Assembly (NCBI GenBank): GCA_026388185.1
Contig: JAPLKG010000008.1
Location: 399,149-463,148, forward strand
Reading direction: 5' to 3'
DNA: 64,000 nucleotides
DNA from: Candidatus Eisenbacteria bacterium
GTDB taxonomy: Bacteria; Eisenbacteria; RBG-16-71-46; JAFGJU01
Shown: positions 1 through 7,792 of the stretch, in pieces
Layout of the letters: each line of letters starts with the position of its first letter
Position numbering within the stretch: position 1 is the stretch's first letter
Made by a program: the position numbers and the translations under genes
The notes under the pieces: model-generated
What the model saw: only the letters and a program-made list of their open reading frames with translations
Databases searched by the model: none
Told to the model about the DNA's origin: nothing

Positions 1-2
1 GA

Positions 3-125
<123 letters not shown>

Positions 126-135
126 GGGGGAGCTC

Positions 136-783
136 ATGGACGAGGTTTATTCATCATACATCAGTAAGTTGATCGCACGAACAGTCGAGTCACTTGAGAA
201 GCGTGGTTTCGACGCGTTTTCTGCCGAGAGCGGCGCCGCCGCCAGGGATTTAGTCCTGGGTATGATCCCTGCCGGTTCCACCATAGGCGTGGGTGGCTCT
301 GTGACGCTGCGGCAGATAGGCCTCGTCGAGGCTTTGGAGTCGCGCGGTCACACGGTCTATCAGCGCTGGGGATCACAGGTTACTAAGGCCACTGCCACCG
401 ATACGGATTCTCGACGCGCACAGCTCGCATGCGATGTGTTCTTGAGTAGTTCAAATGCTGTTACGGTCGAGGGCGAGCTTGTGAACGTCGACGGAATCGG
501 AAACAGGGTAGCCTCGATGATTTTCGGACCCGGGAAGGTGATCGTGGTCGCCGGATGGAATAAGATAGTCCCGGACGTGAACGGAGCGATCCAGAGGATA
601 AGAAACGTGGCCGCCCCGCTTAACGCGAAGCGGCTGGAACTGAGCGTTCCCTGCGCCAAGACGGGCTATTGTCTTGACTGTGATGCCCCGGACAACATGT
701 GCAGGGTCACCACGATCATCTCACGAAAACCTAGAAGAACAGACACGGCCGTCGTCCTGGTGGCGGAACAACTGGGCTTCTAG
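136..783 (+). CDS. LUD domain protein (LutC/YkgG-like)
   Basis: This 215-residue protein has the fold features of the LUD (DUF162) family: a GSTIGVGGSVTLRQIG segment near residue 50, a central NVDGIGNRVASMIFGP segment (about residues 117-132) and VIVVAGWNKIVPD. Family members accompany lactate oxidation (LutC) or occur alone with unknown roles. A four-cysteine cluster, CAKTGYCLDCDAPDNMC, lies near residues 175-191 and could hold a metal or Fe-S centre; this is inference. It starts at ATG after GGGGGAG. No LutA or LutB partner is nearby, so a lactate role is not supported here. Confidence 0.8.
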   Translation: MDEVYSSYISKLIARTVESLEKRGFDAFSAESGAAARDLVLGMIPAGSTIGVGGSVTLRQIGLVEALESRGHTVYQRWGSQVTKATATDTDSRRAQLACDVFLSSSNAVTVEGELVNVDGIGNRVASMIFGPGKVIVVAGWNKIVPDVNGAIQRIRNVAAPLNAKRLELSVPCAKTGYCLDCDAPDNMCRVTTIISRKPRRTDTAVVLVAEQLGF

Positions 784-809
784 ATTCACGCGGGGCGAGA
801 CTTCGTTTC

Positions 810-839
810 GGCGGCCGCTCTTTCTTCGCAGCGGCCGCC
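810..839. terminator. Inverted repeat between convergent genes
   Basis: GGCGGCCGCT (810-819) and AGCGGCCGCC (830-839) are perfect reverse complements around a 10-base loop. The hairpin lies between the convergent ends of the LUD gene and the slipin gene, where a two-way terminator would be expected. No T-run follows on either strand, so intrinsic termination is only a guess. Confidence 0.4.
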
Positions 840-883
840 GATCCGTTTCCGGTTCCGTCTTGTATGTTCCTCGGCCTCGGCCG

Positions 884-1642
884 CTATGGCTTGAGAGCCT
901 CCTTGGCCTTTCTTATGAACGGCTCGAAGAGGTCGATGGGGACGGGGAAGAGAGTAGTGGAATTATTCTCGGCGGCAACCTCTTTCAGCGTCTGCAAGTA
1001 CCTCAACTGAAGCGCGTACGGGAACTCCGATATTATCTTCGCCGCATCCGCAAGCTTCTGAGCAGCCTGATACTCACCCTCAGCGTTAATGACCTTTGCC
1101 CTTCTTTCTCTCTCCGCCTCGGCCTGCTTGGCAATCGCGCGCTGCATCTCTTGCGGGAGGTCTACCTGCTTCACTTCCACGGCGGACACCTTGATGCCCC
1201 ACGCATCCGTGTGCTTGTCCAGGATGGTCTGCAACTGGAGGTTGATCCGTTCCCTATCGGAGAGCAGGTGATCCAGATCTGACTGTCCCACGACGCTTCG
1301 AAGCGTCGTTTGGGCAAGCTGGGAAGTGGCAAAGAGGTAGTTCTCGACTTCCACAATCGCTTTCTCCGGGTACAGTACTCTGAAATAGACAACGGCGTTG
1401 ACCTTGAGGGAAACGTTGTCCCTCGTGATCACGTCCTGTGGTGGAACGTCCATGACGACGGTTCGCAGACTGACCTTGATCATACGGTCGACTATTGGAA
1501 TGAGCAGGAATATCCCGGGCCCCCTTGCTCCTACAAGCCTTCCCAGCCTGAAAATCACGCCTCTTTCGTACTCCCTGAGTACTTTTACGGCGCTCAGGAT
1601 TATTATGACTAGAATGACAATGAGTGTTGAAATCGCCGGCAT
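884..1642 (-). CDS. Slipin / stomatin-like SPFH protein
   Basis: This 252-residue protein has one N-terminal membrane segment (about residues 4-20), then an SPFH/Band 7 domain with the signature [12 protein letters not shown] charged coiled-coil region follows ([22 protein letters not shown]), typical of bacterial slipins. Slipins form oligomeric membrane scaffolds and are usually encoded beside a long NfeD protease, as here: the gene lies 77 bases downstream of nfeD on the same strand. The ATG has a clear ribosome site, AAGGAGGGACGCT. The two products probably act together in membrane quality control; that role is known for the family and inferred here. Confidence 0.9.
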   Translation of the reverse strand: MPAISTLIVILVIIILSAVKVLREYERGVIFRLGRLVGARGPGIFLLIPIVDRMIKVSLRTVVMDVPPQDVITRDNVSLKVNAVVYFRVLYPEKAIVEVENYLFATSQLAQTTLRSVVGQSDLDHLLSDRERINLQLQTILDKHTDAWGIKVSAVEVKQVDLPQEMQRAIAKQAEAERERRAKVINAEGEYQAAQKLADAAKIISEFPYALQLRYLQTLKEVAAENNSTTLFPVPIDLFEPFIRKAKEALKP

Positions 1643-1719
1643 AGCGTCCCTCCTTGCCTGGTAGATGATGGCGGTGACATTGATGATGGCACCGATGACG
1701 AAACGTGACTAAGTCGTGA

Positions 1720-3183
1720 CTACCGCGAGCTCCTCTGCTTCCTCACGGTGAGCTTGAATCCATCCACTTGTGTGACTTGTATCTGGTCACCCAATTCCAG
1801 AGCCTCGCCGCTCGCGGCGTTCCAGAGCTCGCCGTGCACCAGTACCTTCCACCCGTCATCCGGCTTGCTGACGACGGTCCCGCTCTCGCCGACGAGGCCG
1901 GTGGCGCCGGTCGTGGGTTTTCTGCGTTGCGCCAAGAGGGCCTTGCCGACCGCGAAAATGAAGAAACCGGCCGTGGCGGCCACGGCCGCCGCTATCACTT
2001 GCCAGGAAATACGCATGAAGGGCTGCGGAGACTCGATGAGCATGAGGGATCCGATCGTCATGGACACTACTCCTCCAACTGCGAGCATGCCGTAGCTCGT
2101 GATCTTGATCTCGGCGATGAAGAGTATTATTCCAAAGATGATGAGGAGAAGTCCGGCGTAGTTCACGGGAAGTGTCTGCAGCGCGTAGAGGGACATCAAG
2201 ATAAAGATGCCGCCGAGCACGCCCGGAAGTATCGCGCCGGGATTTGAAAGCTCGAAGAAAATGCCGTAGATTCCGAGTATCAGAAGAATGTACGCGATGT
2301 TAGGGTCAGAAATCACGTTGAGAATTCTGTATCGAAGATTCATGCGCAGCGTTTTGACTTCGCTCCCTTTCGTCCTGAGCGTCTTCGTCCCTGAAAGGAC
2401 CTCCACGGTCATACCGTCGATTTTCTCCAGCAACTCCGGGACACTGGCGCAGATAAGATCCGCAACGTGAAGTTTGACTGCTTCGCTGTCTGCCACTGAC
2501 ACGCTCTTGCGCACGGCGTCCTCGGCCCATTGTTCGTTTCTCCCATGCTTCTTGGCGAGACCTCTGATGGAAGCAACCGCGTCGTTCACGACCTTTTCCG
2601 TCATTTCTGGCGAACTCTGTTCTCCGCCAAGACCGACTGGATGGGCGGCGCCAATGTTCGTGCTAGGAGCCATGGCCAAGATGTGCGAAGCGAGTGCGAC
2701 GAAGACCCCGGCGGAAGCCGCGCGAGACCCTGACGGCGCCACGTAGGTGACGACGGGTACGTTGGACGAGAGAATGGCCTTGACGATGACCCTCATGGAT
2801 TCCATCAGCCCGCCGGGAGTGTCGAGTTGGATTATGATGCACTCTGCGCCCTTCTTCTGAGCGTCCTCGATGGAACCTACTATGAAGCCGGAGGAGGCAG
2901 GGTTTATGACGCCGTTCACTTCGATAAGGTAGACGGAGTTGTGAGAGACTGCCTCCGAACCCGAAGTTTCGTGGGCTCCGGTCTCCGATGACGCAGTCTC
3001 AGAACGTGCGGCCTCCGAGGACGAGGTCTTGCGTGACACGATTCCGGCGGAGTCGATCTCCGACGCGACCGCCGAAGGCTGAGTTCTCGTCTCGCGTGCG
3101 GCCAGGGAAAGGCCGACGACACCCAAGACGCAGAGGATCACGCTCGCCAAGAGAACTATCGAAGCCGGTATTGTCTTCTTCAT
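1720..3183 (-). CDS. NfeD-family membrane-bound serine protease (long form)
   Basis: The protein is 487 residues from the chosen ATG. It has a signal or membrane segment, a low-complexity Ser/Glu/Ala-rich stretch, and then a ClpP-like protease domain. That domain has GVINPASSGFI, LDTPGGLMESM and the catalytic-serine region SGSRAASAGVF, followed by IGAAHPVG. Four or so membrane helices and a C-terminal OB-fold NfeD domain (GLVGESGTVVSK, DDGWKVLVHGELWNA) complete the long NfeD form. Known long NfeD proteases (PH1510-type) cleave the C-terminus of the adjacent slipin. The ORF is open up to 3273, but a promoter with its -10 at 3224-3229 and an AAGGG site favour the start at 3183. Confidence 0.88.
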   Translation of the reverse strand: MKKTIPASIVLLASVILCVLGVVGLSLAARETRTQPSAVASEIDSAGIVSRKTSSSEAARSETASSETGAHETSGSEAVSHNSVYLIEVNGVINPASSGFIVGSIEDAQKKGAECIIIQLDTPGGLMESMRVIVKAILSSNVPVVTYVAPSGSRAASAGVFVALASHILAMAPSTNIGAAHPVGLGGEQSSPEMTEKVVNDAVASIRGLAKKHGRNEQWAEDAVRKSVSVADSEAVKLHVADLICASVPELLEKIDGMTVEVLSGTKTLRTKGSEVKTLRMNLRYRILNVISDPNIAYILLILGIYGIFFELSNPGAILPGVLGGIFILMSLYALQTLPVNYAGLLLIIFGIILFIAEIKITSYGMLAVGGVVSMTIGSLMLIESPQPFMRISWQVIAAAVAATAGFFIFAVGKALLAQRRKPTTGATGLVGESGTVVSKPDDGWKVLVHGELWNAASGEALELGDQIQVTQVDGFKLTVRKQRSSR

Positions 3184-3223
3184 TTCAGGAACCCTTCTGG
3201 TGGAGAAACCTTGCTGAGACATG

Positions 3224-3252
3224 ACACTAGCACCGGGGGATTGAATAGTCAA
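3224..3252 (-). promoter_or_regulatory. Candidate sigma-70-type promoter for nfeD-slipin
   Basis: On the minus strand TTGACT (3247-3252) is followed after 17 bases by TAGTGT (3224-3229). The predicted transcript would start near 3217, just upstream of the preferred nfeD start at 3183 and downstream of the longer possible starts. It overlaps the divergent pfkB promoter region. Confidence 0.45.
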
Positions 3253-3259
3253 CCGCGGT

Positions 3260-3288
3260 TTGATTTGACACACTTGCTGATGTAGTAT
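3260..3288 (+). promoter_or_regulatory. Candidate promoter for the PfkB kinase gene
   Basis: TTGATT (3260-3265), a 17-base spacer and TAGTAT (3283-3288) lie about 80 bases upstream of the kinase ATG at 3366. The match is moderate (4 of 6 at each box). Confidence 0.35.
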
Positions 3289-3365
3289 CTCTCAAGACGA
3301 GAGTCGGTCGAGTTACCCGCGTTTGTTTCTGTCTGCTTCTGTCCGGGGCTGCGAGGACTACAACT

Positions 3366-4349
3366 ATGCAAACGAACGTTGAGAAAGGCGACAGCAAAGT
3401 CGTCGACGTGGTCGGTCTTGGTTACACGGCGACGGACTATCTGTCAATAGTGCCGCGCCTGCCGGAGCCTGACACAAAGCTAGAGGCGCTTTGTCTTTCG
3501 ATTCAGGGCGGGGGGCCCGTGGCCACGGGTCTTGTGACCGTGAGGCGGCTCGGCTTGAGCGCGTCGTACGTGGGCAAAGTCGGTGACGACGACTTCGGTA
3601 ACTTCATGCTCCGCGAGCTTGAGAGAGAGGGTATCGATGTTTCTCGCGTGGTGTGCGAGAAGGGGGCTACATCACAATTTGCGTTCATCATGGTGGACGA
3701 AACCAGCGCCACCAGAACCATCGTCTGGACCAGAGGATCCGTGAACAAGCTCAAGAAAGGGGAGGCCGACCTGGACCTGGTCGACGCGTGCAAGTGCCTT
3801 CTCCTTGACGACCTTGAGGTGGAGGCGGCGATCGAGGCGGCGAAGCGAGCCCGTCTGGCAAACGTGCCCATCGTACTTGATGCCGGTAGTCTGAGGGACG
3901 GCATGCGAGAGCTTGTTGGCCTGTGTGACTTCGTCGTGGCCAGCAAGGAATTCGGCAGACAGTTTAGTGGCGAGGCCGGTCCTCTCGCCGCGGCGCAGAG
4001 AATCTATGACGAGACGGGCAGAGTTTCCGTTGTCACTGCGGGCGCCGAAGGTGCCGTCTGTGTCTGCGCCAACGGCGTTTGGAGACAAGAGGGCTTTCGA
4101 GTTCGAGCCGTCGATACCACCGGCGCGGGGGATGTCTTCCACGGGGCCTTTGCGGCGGGGATCATCAAAGGGTGGGAGATCCCCAAGGTTCTCGAGTTCT
4201 CATGCGCGGTCGCTGCGATGAAGTGCAGGAGCCTTGGCGGCAGACCGGGGATTCCGAGTTTCGTGGAGGCAATCGCATTTCTCAGGAGGGAGTCTACGGA
4301 ACGTTGGTGGGGATCGGAGGGCGCACCGACAACCGAGGATGTACCGTGA
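3366..4349 (+). CDS. PfkB-family carbohydrate kinase
   Basis: This 327-residue kinase has the ribokinase fold. The N-terminal VVGLGYTATDYLS leads to a GGGPVATGLVTVRRLG segment of the sugar pocket, and the C-terminal signature DTTGAGDVFHGAFAAG holds the catalytic aspartate and anion hole. PfkB enzymes phosphorylate sugars or nucleosides at a CH2OH group with ATP. The substrate cannot be told from sequence; no sugar transporter or other catabolic gene lies next to it. It starts at ATG, divergent from nfeD. A second, different PfkB gene lies at 28620. Confidence 0.88.
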   Translation: MQTNVEKGDSKVVDVVGLGYTATDYLSIVPRLPEPDTKLEALCLSIQGGGPVATGLVTVRRLGLSASYVGKVGDDDFGNFMLRELEREGIDVSRVVCEKGATSQFAFIMVDETSATRTIVWTRGSVNKLKKGEADLDLVDACKCLLLDDLEVEAAIEAAKRARLANVPIVLDAGSLRDGMRELVGLCDFVVASKEFGRQFSGEAGPLAAAQRIYDETGRVSVVTAGAEGAVCVCANGVWRQEGFRVRAVDTTGAGDVFHGAFAAGIIKGWEIPKVLEFSCAVAAMKCRSLGGRPGIPSFVEAIAFLRRESTERWWGSEGAPTTEDVP

Positions 4350-4438
4350 TACTGCGCGGCCCTGTCTCCCGCGGACCATCCTCGCTTGAAAGTGAGCGCA
4401 CTCTCGCATAGACTGGTGACGTGACTGGAGAAACAAGT

Positions 4439-4900
4439 GTGCCTAAGCTCCTGGTGGATTCCACCGCCGCGCGGCTCTCAAAGTGGCTGAGATTCCTGGG
4501 CCTTGACGCCGCCCTCGATAGAAGCAAGAGCACCGCAGGTCTCCTCGTGAGGGCGCGAAGAGAGGGAAGGGTGCTTGTCTCGAGAAGAAGGAGCCTCGAG
4601 AGCGGATCTGCGCCTGGTTCTCCGCCTGGAGTCGTTCTTCTCGAGTCCGACCACCTAGTTGATCAGCTCAGGCAAGTCATCGCCACACTGAAACTCTCCG
4701 AGGGATTCTCGCCGCGATGCACTATTTGCAACGGCGAGCTCGACATCGTCCCGCGAGTCAACGCCGACGGCAGAGTTCCGGAGTTCGTGTACCGGACCCA
4801 GAGTGAGTTTGCCTTCTGTCACAACTGTGACAAGTACTACTGGAAGGGAAGTCACTGGAAGAACGTGCACGACGCGTCAAGACCTCTCTTGAGCGAGTAA
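4439..4900 (+). CDS. Mut7-C family protein with zinc ribbon (PIN-like RNase domain)
   Basis: About 153 residues. The N-terminal part (KLLVDSTAARLSKWLRFLG) matches the Mut7-C domain, a PIN-fold module presumed to be an RNase. The C-terminal half has a zinc ribbon with CTIC near residue 100 and CHNC near residue 130, then YYWKGSHWKNV, a typical ending for this family. The function of the stand-alone protein is not established. An earlier GTG at 4421 is in frame, but the GTG at 4439 has GGAG eight bases upstream and fits the family N-terminus better. Confidence 0.82.
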   Translation: MPKLLVDSTAARLSKWLRFLGLDAALDRSKSTAGLLVRARREGRVLVSRRRSLESGSAPGSPPGVVLLESDHLVDQLRQVIATLKLSEGFSPRCTICNGELDIVPRVNADGRVPEFVYRTQSEFAFCHNCDKYYWKGSHWKNVHDASRPLLSE

Positions 4901-4988
4901 ACCGGCTCGACCGAAGGGAAGTGGAAGACGGGAGAGCGAGGAGGGCGGAACGGCGCGGAGAGAGAGGAAAGGGGGAGGGTTCGCTCCC

Positions 4989-5804
4989 GTGAACTTGAGA
5001 GTGATTTCTGCAAGCCGTCGCATAGACATGGTGGGAACACAACCGCGGAAGCTTGTGGAGACTCTGCGAAGAAAGCATCCACCGTCGGAAGTGCACACTC
5101 TAGTGATATGGACCAAGAACCCGGTCGCCCTCCTTCAAAACAAGCTACTCCGTGAAACCGTCGCCGGCTACACCCAACTCTTTGTACATTGTACGATCAC
5201 CGGGATGGGGAATACGTTACTGGAGCCTGCCTGCCCGCCGATCGAGGAAGCTCTCCATTCACTGCCGGGATTGATCGCGCTCGTCGGTTTGCCGGAGAGA
5301 GTGAGATTGAGGTTCGACCCGGTAGTCCATTTCGTATTCCCCGACGGAAGGAAATATTCAAACCTTCAGCATTTCAGAAGAGTCGCGTCCGTTGCAGGCA
5401 GTCTGGGCATTCCCGAGGTGATCGTGAGTCGGGTGGAACTCTACCCGAAAGTTGTGAGCAGACTCGAAAGAGAGGGGATAGCGGCGGAGATTCTACCAGA
5501 AAAGGACGTGGCGAGAGAACGAGAATACTTGCGGCAGGAGTGTTCTGCGAACCGTCTGAGGTTGCTTGGCTGCTGCGTGCCGGGCCTAACGTCTTCCCGC
5601 TGCATTGACGGGGCGCTCTTCAACGGGCTTCACCCCCTCGGGCTCAAGTGTTCCGAGGCGAAAGCCAGGGGGCAAAGGCCGCTCTGCACGTGTACCGACA
5701 GTATTGACATCGGCTGGTACACGCCTTGCTCGCACGGGTGTCTTTACTGCTATGCCAATCCCAGCATTAGGGTGTCGCGGGACGGCAAGCCGTGGCCGCG
5801 CTAA
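4989..5804 (+). CDS. DUF1848 protein with C-terminal radical-SAM-like cysteine motif
   Basis: This 271-residue protein begins VISASRRIDM and has VIWTKNPVALL near residue 42 and a LRFDPVVHF segment, all typical of DUF1848. The C-terminus holds a cysteine-rich block: CTCTDSIDIGWYTPC followed by CSHGCLYCYANP, a Cx3Cx2C arrangement like that which binds the 4Fe-4S cluster in radical SAM enzymes. Here it sits at the very end instead of the start of the barrel. The reaction is unknown. The GTG start follows GGGGGAGG. It is tandem with the Mut7-C gene, 88 bases apart. Confidence 0.8.
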   Translation: MNLRVISASRRIDMVGTQPRKLVETLRRKHPPSEVHTLVIWTKNPVALLQNKLLRETVAGYTQLFVHCTITGMGNTLLEPACPPIEEALHSLPGLIALVGLPERVRLRFDPVVHFVFPDGRKYSNLQHFRRVASVAGSLGIPEVIVSRVELYPKVVSRLEREGIAAEILPEKDVAREREYLRQECSANRLRLLGCCVPGLTSSRCIDGALFNGLHPLGLKCSEAKARGQRPLCTCTDSIDIGWYTPCSHGCLYCYANPSIRVSRDGKPWPR

Positions 5805-5832
5805 CCGGCTTGAGGGCGGCGGAACGCCGCTC

Positions 5833-6828
5833 CTACTGCCCCTGTGCCGCCGTCTGTTTCAGGTAATCCTCGATCCCCTTCGCGGCCTTTATGGCAGCCG
5901 GCGTTTGCGGGGATGATTTGTCCTGGGCCGCCAGATTGTACTCCTTGAGGGCAAGTTGCCACTGTTCTTTTTTGTGATATATTCTCCCGAGCTCGAAGTG
6001 GGCACTTCCGTAGTTCTGCTTAGTCTCGATCGCTTTCTTGTAAGCCGCTATTGCGTCGTTGTCCTTGGCCAGGTTGCTCAACGCCTTCCCTTTCACAAAG
6101 TACGCCTGGGCCATGTCGGGTTTTAGGCTCACGGCCGAGTCCGCAGCGGCGACGGCCTGCTCGTTTTGCTTCAATGCCAAGTACATCTTCGCGAGATAGA
6201 AATACGCCACGGGGGCGTTGCCGTGCGTGGGACCGAGCTCGAGCGCCTTCTTGTACGCCGCGATCACGTCAGGATAGTCCTTGTCCGAGGCGGCCTTTCG
6301 AAATCGGGTGGCCGCGAGTTGGTAGTGAGCGTCAACGTAGCCCGGCTTGATCTGAATTGCCTTCTCCAGTGCAGCCAGGGCACCGTCCAGGTCGTTTGTC
6401 TGGTCGAGCGCGGCCCCCAGGCTGAAGTATGCGTCGGCAGACATGGAATCAAGTTCGGTCGCCTTCCTGAGGTGGCTGACGGCGGTCGCGTAGTCCTGCT
6501 TCCGCAGGGCAACCGTGCTGAGACCGAAGTGGGCCGCCACGAGGGTAGAGTCAAGGGAGAGTGCGGCGGCGTAGGCGATTCCGGCGGAGTCAACAACGCC
6601 AAGCCGTTCGTACGTGAAGCCCAAGTTGTACTGAGCTTCGACAAAATTGGCAGAATCCGACACGGCTGCTCTTAACAGGGGCAAAGCGTCAGAATAGCTG
6701 CCCTTCTGCACGTATTCCATGGCGTCGAGATACGCTTTCGCGGCGGAATACTCGGACTGGGAGATCGCACCTCCAGACCAGGTCAAGATCGCCAAAAGCG
6801 CAATTGCAAGACAAAACCTTCGCTGCAT
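5833..6828 (-). CDS. Tetratricopeptide-repeat protein, exported
   Basis: The protein has 331 residues. A signal peptide (MQRRFCLAIALLAILTWSGG) is followed by about eight TPR units, for example AQYNLGFTYERLGVVDSAG and AHFELGRIYHKKEQWQLAL. TPR arrays mediate protein-protein contacts; no catalytic domain is present. The start was chosen because AAGGAGG lies 7 bases before the ATG at 6828; the open frame continues to 6855. It is transcribed away from the methyltransferase-bsh operon, and a candidate divergent promoter pair lies between them. The specific role is unknown. Confidence 0.85.
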   Translation of the reverse strand: MQRRFCLAIALLAILTWSGGAISQSEYSAAKAYLDAMEYVQKGSYSDALPLLRAAVSDSANFVEAQYNLGFTYERLGVVDSAGIAYAAALSLDSTLVAAHFGLSTVALRKQDYATAVSHLRKATELDSMSADAYFSLGAALDQTNDLDGALAALEKAIQIKPGYVDAHYQLAATRFRKAASDKDYPDVIAAYKKALELGPTHGNAPVAYFYLAKMYLALKQNEQAVAAADSAVSLKPDMAQAYFVKGKALSNLAKDNDAIAAYKKAIETKQNYGSAHFELGRIYHKKEQWQLALKEYNLAAQDKSSPQTPAAIKAAKGIEDYLKQTAAQGQ

Positions 6829-6895
6829 GCTCTCTCTCCTCCTTGTCGGCCTCAAACGCGTTTGTCCCTACACTACCCTTGCGTCTCTGCTAATT

Positions 6896-6924
6896 AAGTT
6901 ACACTGCCCGGCGGAACGTGTCAA
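6896..6924 (-). promoter_or_regulatory. Candidate promoter for the TPR gene
   Basis: The minus strand reads TTGACA (6919-6924), 17 bases, TAACTT (6896-6901). The -35 box is perfect and the -10 box is weak. It is placed about 70 bases upstream of the TPR start. Confidence 0.45.
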
Positions 6925-6927
6925 CCC

Positions 6928-6956
6928 TTGACTGCCTTCAGGCGCTAACCTATGCT
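6928..6956 (+). promoter_or_regulatory. Candidate promoter for the methyltransferase-bsh operon
   Basis: TTGACT (6928-6933), a 17-base spacer and TATGCT (6951-6956) lie about 60 bases before the methyltransferase start at 7019. It is back-to-back with the TPR promoter, so the two transcripts could share control. Confidence 0.5.
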
Positions 6957-7018
6957 AGTCGTGAATTGCTCTTCCCTTCGTCCCTTGCCGTTCGTTTCCC
7001 GTGGCCAAGGAATTCGGA

Positions 7019-7771
7019 ATGGTCGAATGGTATAAAGAAGCCTTTGACGAGTTCTATGCGGAAGTCTATTCGCACAGAGACGAAAAGGAAGCCCAGGAGT
7101 TTGCCGCTTTTCTAGGGAAGGTGGTTACCCTGGAGGGCGCCGAAATGCTCGACGTCTGCTGCGGAGGCGGCCGTCACATCAGGGCTTTCGGGGCGGCGGG
7201 CGCAACTTGTTTTGGGCTGGACCTCTCGGAGGTCTTGCTCTGTCAGTGCAGGGCCGAAGGCTCGCGGGGCATGTCGAGAGTCGTGAGGGGGGACATGCGG
7301 AGTTTCCCTTTCAAGAGTGAGTCCTTTGATGTCTGCATCAACATGTTCACAAGTCTGGGATATTTCGAGGATGTGCAAGAAGAGCTCGAGGTCTTGCGCG
7401 AGGTGTACAGAGTGCTCAGACCGCGAGGTCTTTTCATTCTCGACCACGCAAACCTGAATTGGGTCAAGTCCAATTTCGAAGCCCGCACAGTCAGAACGAA
7501 GGGAGAGCTTCTCATCGAAGAGACGCGCAACTTGCTTTCCGACGGAAGACTCGTCGAGAAGAGGACTATAATACGATCTGCAGAAGACCCCTCCGTCGCC
7601 GTGAGCGATCACACCGAGAGACTGGTTCTTTTCGCCAAGACCGAGCTCGAAGGAATGCTCGTGAACATCGGCTACGATCCAGTCGGTTTCTACGGCGATT
7701 ATGCCGGCGCTCCGTTTGAAGAGGAAGCTTCTCCTCGACTCCTGATTCTGTCGAGGAAGCGCGGTGGTTGA
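7019..7771 (+). CDS. Class I SAM-dependent methyltransferase linked to bacillithiol genes
   Basis: The protein has 250 residues. Motif I of the Rossmann methyltransferase fold is MLDVCCGGGRHIRAF (about residues 43-57). An acidic residue ends the next strand (FGLDLSEVLL), and later motifs include FDVCINMFTSLGYF and LRPRGLFILDHANLNW. Such enzymes transfer the methyl group of S-adenosylmethionine. The gene ends only 21 bases before bshC and heads the bsh operon. In Chlorobi a SAM methyltransferase (NmbA) makes N-methyl-bacillithiol, so an N-methylating role here is a reasonable inference, not shown. The ATG at 7019 has AAGGA upstream; a GTG at 7001 is an alternative start. Confidence 0.85.
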   Translation: MVEWYKEAFDEFYAEVYSHRDEKEAQEFAAFLGKVVTLEGAEMLDVCCGGGRHIRAFGAAGATCFGLDLSEVLLCQCRAEGSRGMSRVVRGDMRSFPFKSESFDVCINMFTSLGYFEDVQEELEVLREVYRVLRPRGLFILDHANLNWVKSNFEARTVRTKGELLIEETRNLLSDGRLVEKRTIIRSAEDPSVAVSDHTERLVLFAKTELEGMLVNIGYDPVGFYGDYAGAPFEEEASPRLLILSRKRGG

Positions 7772-7792
7772 TCAGTCTGAAAGGATGTATCC

